Below, piece by piece: positions 1 through 7,794 of a DNA stretch of 64,000 nucleotides. The translations under genes were made by a program, and so were the position numbers. The DNA is taken from contig NZ_JAGIAW010000009.1 in assembly GCF_017744655.1 (NCBI RefSeq), forward strand, positions 1 through 64,000, in the 5' to 3' direction. The notes under the pieces are model-generated. The model did no database searches. It saw nothing but the letters and a program-made list of their open reading frames with translations, and had not been told where the DNA came from. Source of the stretch: Devosia sp. (GTDB lineage Bacteria > Pseudomonadota > Alphaproteobacteria > Rhizobiales > Devosiaceae). How positions within the stretch are numbered: position 1 is the first letter of the stretch; each line of letters begins with the position of its first letter.

Positions 1-119
1 ACGCCATGTCGATCACTCCATAGCCCCCGCTGAAAACAGCCAGGGCACGGTTGGAACATGGGTCAAATCTCGATGGAAATAGTCCCGCCTAGCGGGTCAC
101 TTCTCAGTGGCAATCAACA
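1..119 (-). mobile_element. Terminal end of an IS21-family insertion sequence (rest outside window)
   Basis: Read on the minus strand, the segment begins at 119 with TGTTGATTGCCACTGAGA and contains two related repeats, at about 95-119 and 59-85, that share TGAG/CGAG...TGACCC. Ends starting in TG with several internal ACTGAGAANTGACCC-like repeats are typical of IS21-family elements. A minus-strand ATG preceded by GGAG lies at 5-7 and could be the start of istA, or of a slightly longer ORF, running out of the window. Only the tip is visible, so the family call rests on the repeat pattern and not on the transposase. Confidence 0.6.
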
Positions 120-136
120 GTGAGAAGTTTCTGCAC
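120..136 (-). pseudogene. First codons of a gene interrupted by the IS21-like element
   Basis: A GTG at 134-136 on the minus strand has a strong AGGAGG Shine-Dalgarno at about 144-149. Its reading frame gives about five codons before it enters the IS end at 119 and soon meets a stop. The simplest reading is that a gene downstream of the DUF2182 gene was broken just after its start by the insertion. The rest of the gene lies beyond the left edge, so its identity is unknown. Confidence 0.35.
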
Positions 137-275
137 GTTTTTCCTCCTTTGATGGGATAGACGGCTCCGTTGGTAAGTCACACCCTCCCGCGCCTCACTG
201 GAGTCCCTCCGTCATGGAGCGATCCTTGCGCATGCATTTTGCTCCCACCAGACGTCCGGGCCACCTGTGGGCCGA

Positions 276-962
276 TTATCGGACGATCGGTAAAACCTGG
301 ATAAGAGCGCGCCGATAGCGAAGGATGGGCCAATATTCGCCTGCCAGCATCAGAAGACTCAGCAGCGCCATGGCGCCCAAATTCATTGATCCCAGAGCCA
401 GTTGAGCCGAGATCATGGCGAAGAAAGCAGGCATGTGCCGCCGCGCATGATTGACGCCGCAAAGTGCCGGGCCCTGCTGCCGAAATGTCCCGGAGCGATA
501 CCGCCGCCATGTCAGGACTATCAGGCCGAAACCCAATAACAGCACGGAAACAAGCGGATGGTTCGGCGCCAAGCCAGCGCTAACAAAACCAAGAGATTCA
601 AGGGTCCATTCGATCCCGGCTGCCACCAGAAGCAGTGGTAGGACTATGCCGAAATAGCCCAGTGCATAGCAGAGTGCGGCAGTGAAAAAGCCAAAGCTCT
701 CTCGCCAGTGCCAGCCGCTGGAGAGGAGTGCCATCACGATGCAGGGCACCATCATGGCGACGCCCATGGTGCACCACATGGCACCAAGGCCCAGCAGGCG
801 TTCGAAGGTCCATGGCGCGACATAGGCAAAAACGCCGTTCTCGCCACACAGCTCGATGAGCCCGGCCATGCCCGGATTGGCCAGGGACAACCAGGCAAAG
901 GCCGTCGCGAGCCCTGACACGACGAGCACCAGCCAGCTTTTGGGATGTCGATAGACCGGCAT
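276..962 (-). CDS. DUF2182-like integral membrane protein
   Basis: A 228-residue, very hydrophobic protein with about six membrane segments. The first spans residues 9-30, and later ones lie around 55-80, 85-115, 135-155 and 180-210. MWCTMGVAMMVPCIVMAL and the late segment LGSMNLGAMALLSLLML resemble the methionine-rich motifs of DUF2182 proteins, annotated as predicted metal-binding membrane proteins. No biochemical role is established for the family. It follows the copper amine oxidase on the same strand after a hairpin, so a link to metal supply is conceivable but is inference. The start has only a weak ribosome binding site. Confidence 0.65.
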   Translation of the reverse strand: MPVYRHPKSWLVLVVSGLATAFAWLSLANPGMAGLIELCGENGVFAYVAPWTFERLLGLGAMWCTMGVAMMVPCIVMALLSSGWHWRESFGFFTAALCYALGYFGIVLPLLLVAAGIEWTLESLGFVSAGLAPNHPLVSVLLLGFGLIVLTWRRYRSGTFRQQGPALCGVNHARRHMPAFFAMISAQLALGSMNLGAMALLSLLMLAGEYWPILRYRRALIQVLPIVR

Positions 963-983
963 GGTCGTGGCCCCATGAAAGCA

Positions 984-1005
984 AAGGCCGGGTTGCCCCG
1001 GCCTT
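984..1005 (-). terminator. Hairpin between amine oxidase and DUF2182 genes
   Basis: A perfect 9-bp stem, AAGGCCGGG / CCCGGCCTT, with a GCAA tetraloop on the minus strand. It sits just after the amine oxidase stop and before the DUF2182 start. There is no strong T-tract, so partial termination or mRNA stabilisation is as likely as full termination. Confidence 0.5.
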
Positions 1006-1011
1006 CAGGGT

Positions 1012-2979
1012 TCAGCAGTGGCAGGCCGGTTCGCCCAGGGCGAGAACGCTCGCCTTGTTGGTTTCGCGCGGCAGGTCGTTGGACGGGTTCAGGTTGAAGA
1101 AGCCCGAAGGCATCAGGCTGAAGCCGCAGGAAATGCAGGGCTGCACCGGAAAATCCTCCGGCCGCACCACGTGATGGAGGCCAAAGCAGTGCCAGACGAC
1201 AATGTCGGTATTCTCGACATTGCGGTTCTGCTTGACCACTTCGGCGAGGCCATCGCTGCCATCCGAATTGCAGACATATTCGCCTGCCGGGTAGCGCTCG
1301 TTTTCATTGTAGGGCGTCACCCAGAGGTGATTGCGAATGAAGTTCGAGCGGATACCGGAAGGGCCGGCCTCGTTGGTCATCGGCGTTACGCAGTCGGGCG
1401 CATGAAGACGATAGCCGACCGGCTTGCCCAAGGCGTTGAGCTTGTTGGGATTGACGATCTTCCAGGTGCGGTGCGTGTCGAGATTGGCCTTGCGGCCGGC
1501 TTCGAGCTCGGTCTTGAGCGTGGTTTCCTCGGCATAAAAACCGTTGCCGAAGCGATTGGTCGGCCCCATGGGCTCAGCATAGCTATTGGCTTCGACAACG
1601 CTATTGCCACCGCCATCGAGGTTCATATCCATGCGCACGCAGAAAATGTGCTGGTGGATTGGCGCCGAAAGGCCCGGCGAGACTTCGGCGGCGAACTTGC
1701 CGGGCTCGCCGGGATCGCAGGCCATGGTGTCGACGATGCCGGTCGCCTTGACCTCGCATTCGATCTGGCCGGCCTGGTCGAAGTACCAGTATTGGCCATA
1801 TTCGTAATTGCCCACGGTATTGATGCAGGAAATTACGAGGCGCCGCCCGCGCCGCACTTCGGTGCGATCCACGCGGAAATCCCAATGCTTCCAGAGGACG
1901 CCGGTATCTTCCTCGTGGATGCAGATGCCTTTTTCGATGGTGATGACGCCGCCATCGAGCCCGCAGAAATGCGAGTCGAGATAGTGGATGGCGCCGAGGC
2001 AATCGCAGCCGAGCTTCAGCGAATGGTTGAACTTGCCAAAACCATACTCGCCGATATCAAAAATGTTCTTGCGATAGTGCCCGCGTTCCGGCGAGCCATA
2101 GGGCACGACCAGTTCGCCCAGCGCCATGCGGCGCACGATGGGACGGCCATCGTAGCGCACGTCGTGCAGAATAATGCCGTCGCGCGGCGAATAGCCGATG
2201 CCGAGGGTCCACTTGTCCCAGGCGATGGCATGGCCATCCATGGTGAAACTCGTGCCCTCGGGCTGCACCACATTGAGCGGCTTCATCGGTGCACGGGTAG
2301 GCATGAAATCGGGATCATAGGGCACATCGATCATCGGGATCGGTGGGCCACCGTGATCGTCGATGCGCAGGATTTCACCGGTCTTGACGTCGATGGCAAC
2401 GTTCAGGCCATCGATGGGATGGGCGTAAAAATTCTCGTTTTCATAAAGGCGCAGCCAGCAATGGACGTAGGAGACCATGTGCCCCTCTTCGCCCGCATCG
2501 CCAAAATTTCCGCCTGACCAGCTGTCGACGCAAACCCCGGTCATGTCAGTGATACCGCGCTTGCGGCAGGCCTCGATGAAATTGGGATCAGCTTTCACCT
2601 TGCGTTCGACATCGAGCAATTGCTCGACCTGGAAGGCGGAGTGCGAGGTAGGGAAATGGCGGCGGAAGCTGATGGCGTTGCTGTCGAGCGCGACGAAAAC
2701 CATCCAGACGCCGGGGCGATCGAGATGGGAAATATTGAGCCGCGCTTCGCGGCGGAAGGCTTTTCCGGCAAGATGATCGCGCCATTCCTGGGGGCTGGGT
2801 TCGCGCAGATCGATATTGCCGAACAGAGCCCCCGGGCCCAGATCAGCATCGGCCTTGATGGCGTTTGCGGCAGAATTGATCTCAGCGGCGCTTAGCGGCG
2901 CCAGCGCCTGCAGATAGCTCGGGGGCGGGGGAGCAGCCTGTCCCTGCGGCTGGGATGCCGCTGCATGCACGTGGTTCAT
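1012..2979 (-). CDS. Primary-amine oxidase (copper/TPQ amine oxidase)
   Basis: A 655-residue copper amine oxidase, which oxidises primary amines to aldehydes with release of NH3 and H2O2. The topaquinone precursor is Tyr392 in T-V-G-N-Y-E. The copper ligands include His442 and His444 (HQH), and a third is expected in the C-terminal GLHHVVRPEDFPVQP segment. The likely catalytic base is Asp308 in FDIGEYGFG. The length is normal for bacterial cytosolic enzymes and no signal peptide is seen; the first 25 residues are Ala/Pro/Gln-rich. The ATG has a clear AAGGAGAGG ribosome binding site. It is divergent from an AraC regulator, which probably controls it. Substrate (tyramine, phenethylamine, histamine) cannot be read from sequence. 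Confidence 0.95.
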   Translation of the reverse strand: MNHVHAAASQPQGQAAPPPPSYLQALAPLSAAEINSAANAIKADADLGPGALFGNIDLREPSPQEWRDHLAGKAFRREARLNISHLDRPGVWMVFVALDSNAISFRRHFPTSHSAFQVEQLLDVERKVKADPNFIEACRKRGITDMTGVCVDSWSGGNFGDAGEEGHMVSYVHCWLRLYENENFYAHPIDGLNVAIDVKTGEILRIDDHGGPPIPMIDVPYDPDFMPTRAPMKPLNVVQPEGTSFTMDGHAIAWDKWTLGIGYSPRDGIILHDVRYDGRPIVRRMALGELVVPYGSPERGHYRKNIFDIGEYGFGKFNHSLKLGCDCLGAIHYLDSHFCGLDGGVITIEKGICIHEEDTGVLWKHWDFRVDRTEVRRGRRLVISCINTVGNYEYGQYWYFDQAGQIECEVKATGIVDTMACDPGEPGKFAAEVSPGLSAPIHQHIFCVRMDMNLDGGGNSVVEANSYAEPMGPTNRFGNGFYAEETTLKTELEAGRKANLDTHRTWKIVNPNKLNALGKPVGYRLHAPDCVTPMTNEAGPSGIRSNFIRNHLWVTPYNENERYPAGEYVCNSDGSDGLAEVVKQNRNVENTDIVVWHCFGLHHVVRPEDFPVQPCISCGFSLMPSGFFNLNPSNDLPRETNKASVLALGEPACHC

Positions 2980-3314
2980 CGTCCTCTCCTTGAAGTCTCA
3001 TCGTCGCATTCCCCCGGGCCTGCCGAAGGACTGCTTCTGGCCTCCATAGTCACCGCCGGATCGACCGGCTTCCAGCGGTCGGAGGGCGTTTCGGGCCAAA
3101 GATCGGACGCTGAGTTAACTCCGATGGAGCGGCTTCACAGAACGCAGCACAGCAATTTCCTCTTTATCACCAATTGGTTACAACGAAGACTAATGACGAC
3201 ACGACTCCTTGATGCCAAAGGCCGATTTATTGACCGCCTCATAACCGTCTGCTGAACTATGACGGTTCGCTGACATCAAAACAGCACCGTAGAAACGTCA
3301 TTTGGGAGGAAACG
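2980..3314. promoter_or_regulatory. Divergent control region between amine oxidase and AraC genes
   Basis: A 335-bp gap with no convincing gene. It holds the motif TCGGACGCTGAGTTAA at 3103-3118, repeated with one change at 4125-4140, and a 10-bp palindrome ACCAATTGGT at 3169-3178 in an AT-richer stretch. It should contain promoters for both flanking genes, though no clear -35/-10 pair could be assigned. Confidence 0.5.
3103..3118 (+). promoter_or_regulatory. Candidate AraC-type operator, copy 1
   Basis: TCGGACGCTGAGTTAA lies between the amine oxidase and AraC genes. The same 16-mer with one substitution lies immediately before the GMC oxidoreductase gene. A shared, non-palindromic 16-bp site is the form expected for AraC-family regulators. 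Assignment to the adjacent AraC protein is inference. Confidence 0.45.
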
Positions 3315-4121
3315 ATGACGGGAATTCTGGGCGCTTACCGGGGGGAGTTTGGCAGGGTCACCTATCTCGACATAACGCGACCGATCGCGACCCATGCCCA
3401 CCCCCATATCCATATGCTGTTCAAGGTTTCCGGTGCCGATCGCAGCATGCAGGTCGAAAACCGCGCCATCGAGCTTCATCGTAGCAACTGGATCTTGGTC
3501 AATCCCTGGCAGCGACATTTCGACATTCCCGAGGAGTGCCAGGCACCCACCCAGATGCTGGCGCTCTATATCGAAAAAGACTGGTGCCGGCAGCGCATGG
3601 ACTGGCCAGCCTTTGCCGGCAGCGATTGTGCCATCACCGCTGGCATGCGTATCCGGGTCGACCTTCTGGCGCGCATGCTTGGCAAAGGCGCAAATGTCGA
3701 CGGAGACTGGGTCGAACAGATGGTTTCATCCATCATGTGCGAGGCGGCACGGTTGGCGCTGGAAGATACCTCTGAGCGCGCTGCGATGGATTTTCGCATC
3801 CGCAGGGCCCTTGCCGCCCTGCGCGTCCGCACCAAGGGCGGTCCCGATTTTGAGGCGGTGGCGCGCAGCGTCGGCATGTCGCGCTCGCGCTTTTTCGAGC
3901 AGTTCCGCAATTCCATTGGCATAGCGCCGAATATGTATGTCGATGCCCTGCTCATCGAGCGCGCCATCTCGCTTCTCGGTGAGGACAAGCCGATCGACGA
4001 CATCGCCGAAACCCTGAGCTTTTCAGCGCAATCGAGTTTTACGCGGTTCTTCAAGGAGCGGGTTGGCTTCCCGCCCAGTTCCCTGCGCCAGGCGCCGCAA
4101 TTCTCCCAGATCGTTCAATAA
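3315..4121 (+). CDS. AraC-family transcriptional regulator (copy 1)
   Basis: A 268-residue regulator. The N-terminal half (1-150) is cupin-like and carries the histidine-rich THAHPHIHMLFK (about residues 25-36). The C-terminal half has two helix-turn-helix segments: FEAVARSVGMSRSRFFEQF near 175-195 and the conserved AraC end SSFTRFFKERVGFPPSSLR near 238-257. The ATG follows GGGAGGAAACG. It is closely related to the protein at 14031-14837, and both start MTGILGAY. It sits between the divergent amine oxidase and the downstream GMC oxidoreductase, so it probably controls both. The inducer may be an amine or aldehyde, but this is a guess from context. Confidence 0.92.
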   Translation: MTGILGAYRGEFGRVTYLDITRPIATHAHPHIHMLFKVSGADRSMQVENRAIELHRSNWILVNPWQRHFDIPEECQAPTQMLALYIEKDWCRQRMDWPAFAGSDCAITAGMRIRVDLLARMLGKGANVDGDWVEQMVSSIMCEAARLALEDTSERAAMDFRIRRALAALRVRTKGGPDFEAVARSVGMSRSRFFEQFRNSIGIAPNMYVDALLIERAISLLGEDKPIDDIAETLSFSAQSSFTRFFKERVGFPPSSLRQAPQFSQIVQ

Positions 4122-4124
4122 TTG

Positions 4125-4140
4125 TCGGACGCTGGGTTAA
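4125..4140 (+). promoter_or_regulatory. Candidate AraC-type operator, copy 2
   Basis: TCGGACGCTGGGTTAA matches the element at 3103-3118 in 15 of 16 positions and lies 55 bp before the GMC oxidoreductase start. This links the oxidoreductase to the same regulon as the amine oxidase. Confidence 0.45.
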
Positions 4141-4194
4141 GCGCTCTTGCCCGGTGCGGGTCTAGTCTCTGCGCGCATCGGCAAGGAGGCAGCG

Positions 4195-5898
4195 ATGACT
4201 ATGGACGGCACCGCGGATTATCTCATCATCGGCGGCGGCTCTGCCGGCTGCGTTCTGGCAGCCCGGCTCAGCGAGAATCCCGGCACAAGGGTGGTTTTGA
4301 TCGAGGCGGGCAATGACCTCACCCGCGCCTCCATGGCCCCGCATGTGCGCAGCCGCTATCCCGGCCGCGCCTATCTCGATACCGGCAATATCTGGCCGGA
4401 TCTGAGAGCCTATTTCGGTAGCACCGCCAACCGCCAGCTACGTCGCTATGAGCAGGGCAGGCTGCTGGGGGGCGGCTCGTCGGTCAATGCCATGGTCGCC
4501 AATCGCGGCGCACCCGCCGATTATGACGAATGGGTCGAAGCCGGTGCGCCCGGCTGGTCCTTCGAAGAGGTGTTGCCCTATTTCCGCAAGCTCGAGCGTG
4601 ATGCCGATTTTTCCGGCCCCTATCACGGCAAGGACGGGCCCCTGCCGATTCATCGCATTTCAAAAGAGCGCATGTCGCCCTATGTGCGCGCGCTCTCCGA
4701 TGTCTTTGCCAAGCAGGGTCACAAAACCCAGCAAGATCAGAACGGTCCCTGGGAAGACGGCGTCTATGTCGGTGCAATTGCCGTCACCGACGATGGCCAA
4801 CGCGCGCCAACATCGGTCGTCTACCTCACGCCCGAAGTCCGCGCCCGGCCCAATCTGACTGTGCTTACCGGCCACATTGCCGAGCGCCTGCTGCTCGACG
4901 GCAAGCGCGTCATCGGTGCCGAAATTTCCCCCACCTCGGGCGGTGCCACCCATCGCATGCTGGCCGAAAATGTGGTGGTGTCGAGCGGGGCCATCCACAC
5001 GCCGACGCTGCTGATGCGCAGCGGCATCGGGCCAGCGGCGCAGCTCCGCCAGCAGGGTATTGCCGTTGTTGCCGATCTCCAGGGCGTCGGCCAAAACTTG
5101 ATGGAGCACGCCTCCACAGCCGTCAGCACCTATCTGCCCGCCGCCATGCGTCTTGGCGATCTCGACGAGCACCACGACCACGCCATCCTGCGCTTTACCT
5201 CCGACCTACCGGACGCACCGCAAGGCGACATGCACGCCGCCATGATCGCGCGCTCTGCCTGGCACTCCATCGGCCAGCGCATCGGCACGCTTTTCATATG
5301 GCTCAACAAGCCTTTTTCGCGTGGTCAATTGACACTCACTAGCCCCGATCCACGCGCCGAGCCACTGGTCGATTTCGCCATGCTCTCCGATCCGCGCGAC
5401 CTGCCACGCCTGCGCTATGGTTTTACCGTCGGCGCCCTGGGACTTCTAGGCCTGATGCAGGAAGGCAAGGCCGGCCCGGTCTTTCCCACGAGCTACTCGG
5501 CGCGCGTCGCGGCCGTCGCGGCGCCCGGCCTTTTCAACACGCTGCAGCGTGGCGCCTTCTCAACCATGCTCGACATGGCCGGCCCTATGCGACCCTGGCT
5601 CGTGCGCAATGTTGTCACTTTGGGTCTCGATCTTGAAAAGATGCTCAATGATCGCGATGCGCTCGACGATTTCATCCGCGCTTCGGTCGGTGGAGTCTGG
5701 CACGCTTCTGGCACCTGCCGCATGGGCCGGGCAGACGACCCCAAGGCCGTAACCGATGCGTCGGGGCGAGTTCACGGCATCGAGGGGCTACGCATTTGCG
5801 ATGCTTCGCTCATGCCCTCCATCCCGCGTGCCAATACCAATGTGCCCACTATCATGATGGCCGAACGCATCTCCGATCTCATCAAGCAGGGGCACTGA
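4195..5898 (+). CDS. GMC-family FAD-dependent oxidoreductase (choline/alcohol dehydrogenase type)
   Basis: A 567-residue glucose-methanol-choline oxidoreductase that oxidises an alcohol with FAD. The dinucleotide-binding motif GGGSAGC is at 13-19 and the GMC signature GRLLGGGSSVNAM lies near residue 90. A second signature, GAIHTPTLLMRSGIGP, is present. The C-terminal active-site His is about residue 503 in HASGTCRMG, with the partner Asn about 547 in RANTNVPT. The ATG at 4195 has an AAGGAGG site, so the in-frame ATG at 4147 is not used here. No signal peptide or heme motif is seen. It may process the alcohol or aldehyde linked to the amine oxidase product; the substrate is unknown. Confidence 0.92.
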   Translation: MTMDGTADYLIIGGGSAGCVLAARLSENPGTRVVLIEAGNDLTRASMAPHVRSRYPGRAYLDTGNIWPDLRAYFGSTANRQLRRYEQGRLLGGGSSVNAMVANRGAPADYDEWVEAGAPGWSFEEVLPYFRKLERDADFSGPYHGKDGPLPIHRISKERMSPYVRALSDVFAKQGHKTQQDQNGPWEDGVYVGAIAVTDDGQRAPTSVVYLTPEVRARPNLTVLTGHIAERLLLDGKRVIGAEISPTSGGATHRMLAENVVVSSGAIHTPTLLMRSGIGPAAQLRQQGIAVVADLQGVGQNLMEHASTAVSTYLPAAMRLGDLDEHHDHAILRFTSDLPDAPQGDMHAAMIARSAWHSIGQRIGTLFIWLNKPFSRGQLTLTSPDPRAEPLVDFAMLSDPRDLPRLRYGFTVGALGLLGLMQEGKAGPVFPTSYSARVAAVAAPGLFNTLQRGAFSTMLDMAGPMRPWLVRNVVTLGLDLEKMLNDRDALDDFIRASVGGVWHASGTCRMGRADDPKAVTDASGRVHGIEGLRICDASLMPSIPRANTNVPTIMMAERISDLIKQGH

Positions 5899-5902
5899 GT
5901 CC

Positions 5903-5932
5903 AAGGGATGGGCACCCAAGCGCCCATCCCTT
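5903..5932. terminator. Bidirectional hairpin between convergent genes
   Basis: An 11-bp stem, AAGGGATGGGC / GCCCATCCCTT, with an 8-nt loop lies between the convergent GMC and permease genes. There is no long T-run on either side, but its position suits a shared terminator. Confidence 0.65.
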
Positions 5933-5937
5933 CCGCC

Positions 5938-6810
5938 TTACTTGCTATAGCCCTGGCTGAGCCCGCTGATGAACTGACGCGAAAACACGGTGAACAGCAG
6001 CACCAAGGGCATGGCGCCCAGTGTCAGGGCGGCGAGCAAGGCGGGATAGTCGTTGAGGAACTGCCCGACGAATTGCTGCACGCCCAGTGTCACAGTCTGA
6101 TTGGCCTTGCCCGGCGCGAGGATCAGCGGGAACCACAAATCGTTCCAGATCGGCAGCATGGTCACGGTTGCCACCGCCGCCAGTCCCGGCCGTACCAGCG
6201 GCAAGGCGATGAGGAAGGTCTGCCATTCATTGGCCCCGTCCATACGCGCCGCTTCTTTGAGCTCGGTCGGCACGGTGCGGAAATAGGTCATCATTAGGGT
6301 GACGGCGAGCGGAATGCTCATGGCCGTGTAGACAAGGATCAGCGCCAAGAGCGTATCCATGATGCCCCATGCCACCATGATCTTGATGATGGGAATGGTG
6401 CCGAGGCGGATCGGCAGCATGACGCCGATGAGAAAAAGTCCGGTGAGAATGGGCACGAGCGCCGTGAGCCGATATTCGACCAGCGCGTAAGCGGCCAGGG
6501 TCGAGAGCAGGACCGTAAGCACGACGGCCGAAACGGTGACGATGAGGCTATTGCTGTAATTGGCGATGAAATTGCCGCGGGTGAAGACGCGCACATAGCC
6601 ATCGAGGCTGAAGGTTTCTGCTGTCGGCAGGGAAAAGGGCCCGCCGAAAATTGCCGGCGTCGTCTTCAGTGAGTTGATGATCACGACGAAGATCGGCCCA
6701 AGCGCCAGGACGACGAAACCAAGCAGGATGACGTGAACAAGGACACGCTCGGCGGTCCAACGCCGGTCGTCGGCGACGGGTTTTGGCTTGTAGCCGGCAA
6801 GGCTGGTCAT
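5938..6810 (-). CDS. Carbohydrate ABC importer permease, MalG type
   Basis: A 290-residue inner-membrane subunit of a CUT1 sugar importer. It has an N-terminal membrane segment (about 25-50), four or more further segments, and the coupling (EAA) loop ELKEAARMDGANEWQTFLIALPLVRPGLA near residues 190-220, which docks onto the ATPase. It is the last gene of the run solute-binding protein, MalF-type permease, MalG-type permease. The gap to the preceding permease is 12 bp. The matching ATPase is probably the one at 13015-14016. Confidence 0.93.
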   Translation of the reverse strand: MTSLAGYKPKPVADDRRWTAERVLVHVILLGFVVLALGPIFVVIINSLKTTPAIFGGPFSLPTAETFSLDGYVRVFTRGNFIANYSNSLIVTVSAVVLTVLLSTLAAYALVEYRLTALVPILTGLFLIGVMLPIRLGTIPIIKIMVAWGIMDTLLALILVYTAMSIPLAVTLMMTYFRTVPTELKEAARMDGANEWQTFLIALPLVRPGLAAVATVTMLPIWNDLWFPLILAPGKANQTVTLGVQQFVGQFLNDYPALLAALTLGAMPLVLLFTVFSRQFISGLSQGYSK

Positions 6811-6822
6811 ATCTGTGCCTTT

Positions 6823-7710
6823 CTAGACGGTATGGGCACGGAGCCGCCGCTGCACCAGCCAGAAATAGAGCGCGGTGACGAGCAGCATGATGGTGAAGAT
6901 GACGGTGGCGACAGTAGCGCCGAGATCGAGGTCGGCCACCTGTCCCGAAGACCCGAAAAAGGTCCGATAGAAATAGGTGCCCAGAATATCGGTCGAATAA
7001 TTCGGCCCCGGCGCCGAACCGTTGAGCGCAAAGACCAGATCGAAGCCGTTAAAAGTCCAGATGAAGGTCAGGATCACGATCAGCCCGAATTGCGGCACGA
7101 TCAGCGGGAACTTGATGTCCCAGAACGTGCGCCAGGGGCTCGCGCCATCGAGCCGCGAGGCTTCGACGAGATCGTTCGGCACCGCGAGCAGCGCGCTATA
7201 GAGGAAGATCATGGGGATGCCGACATATTGCCAGACGCCCATGAGCGAAATGGTTGGCAGCGCAGTCATCTGATTGCCGAGGAGCGGAAAACCGACGACA
7301 CCCCAGAGCGGGTTGATGATCAACCGCCAGATGAAGCCGACGATGACGACCGAAAGCGTCGCGGGAATGAACAGGATGGTGCGATAGACGCCCTCGCTGC
7401 GGCGGAGCGCCCCCGAGGTCAAAAGCGCCGCCATCAAAAGACCGATGGGGACCTCCACCAGCACGTGGATGGCGAAATATTTGATATTATTGACCAGCGC
7501 ATTCCAGAAGCGGGCGCTGACCACCGGCTCGGTGAAGAGATAGATGTAGTTCTCAAAGCCGACGAAAACGCTACCCAGCGTCCGATCGGCGTTGAAAAAA
7601 CTCATCACCACCGAAGAGACCAGCGGCGCCACTGCGAACATGACATAGATGGCCAGGGCCGGCAGGACGAAGAGCAGGAGGCTCCAGCGAGCCGTTGCGG
7701 GGCGGGTCAC
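6823..7710 (-). CDS. Carbohydrate ABC importer permease, MalF type
   Basis: A 295-residue CUT1 permease with about six membrane segments; the first spans residues 8-32. The EAA loop is LVEASRLDGASPWRTFWDIKFPLIVP near 185-210. The arrangement with the downstream MalG-type gene is that of a heterodimeric sugar channel. It lies 84 bp after the solute-binding protein gene, with an intervening hairpin. Confidence 0.93.
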   Translation of the reverse strand: MTRPATARWSLLLFVLPALAIYVMFAVAPLVSSVVMSFFNADRTLGSVFVGFENYIYLFTEPVVSARFWNALVNNIKYFAIHVLVEVPIGLLMAALLTSGALRRSEGVYRTILFIPATLSVVIVGFIWRLIINPLWGVVGFPLLGNQMTALPTISLMGVWQYVGIPMIFLYSALLAVPNDLVEASRLDGASPWRTFWDIKFPLIVPQFGLIVILTFIWTFNGFDLVFALNGSAPGPNYSTDILGTYFYRTFFGSSGQVADLDLGATVATVIFTIMLLVTALYFWLVQRRLRAHTV

Positions 7711-7753
7711 GTGCGTGGTCCTTTGGTCGGTCTATTCAATAAAGTTTTGGAAC

Positions 7754-7775
7754 CGGGCAGCGGGGAGGCCGCCCG
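7754..7775 (-). terminator. Intercistronic hairpin after the solute-binding protein gene
   Basis: An 8-bp stem, CGGGCGGC / GCTGCCCG with one G-U pair, and a 6-nt loop on the minus strand. Hairpins here commonly keep binding-protein mRNA more abundant than the permease mRNA. No T-tract follows. Confidence 0.45.
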
Positions 7776-7794
7776 ATTCCGTCCCAGGGAGGGA

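Noticed and set aside
1018..2517. A 499-codon open frame antisense to the amine oxidase
   Set aside because: It overlaps a clear copper amine oxidase; its composition is that of a high-GC shadow frame and it has no recognisable motifs or ribosome binding site.
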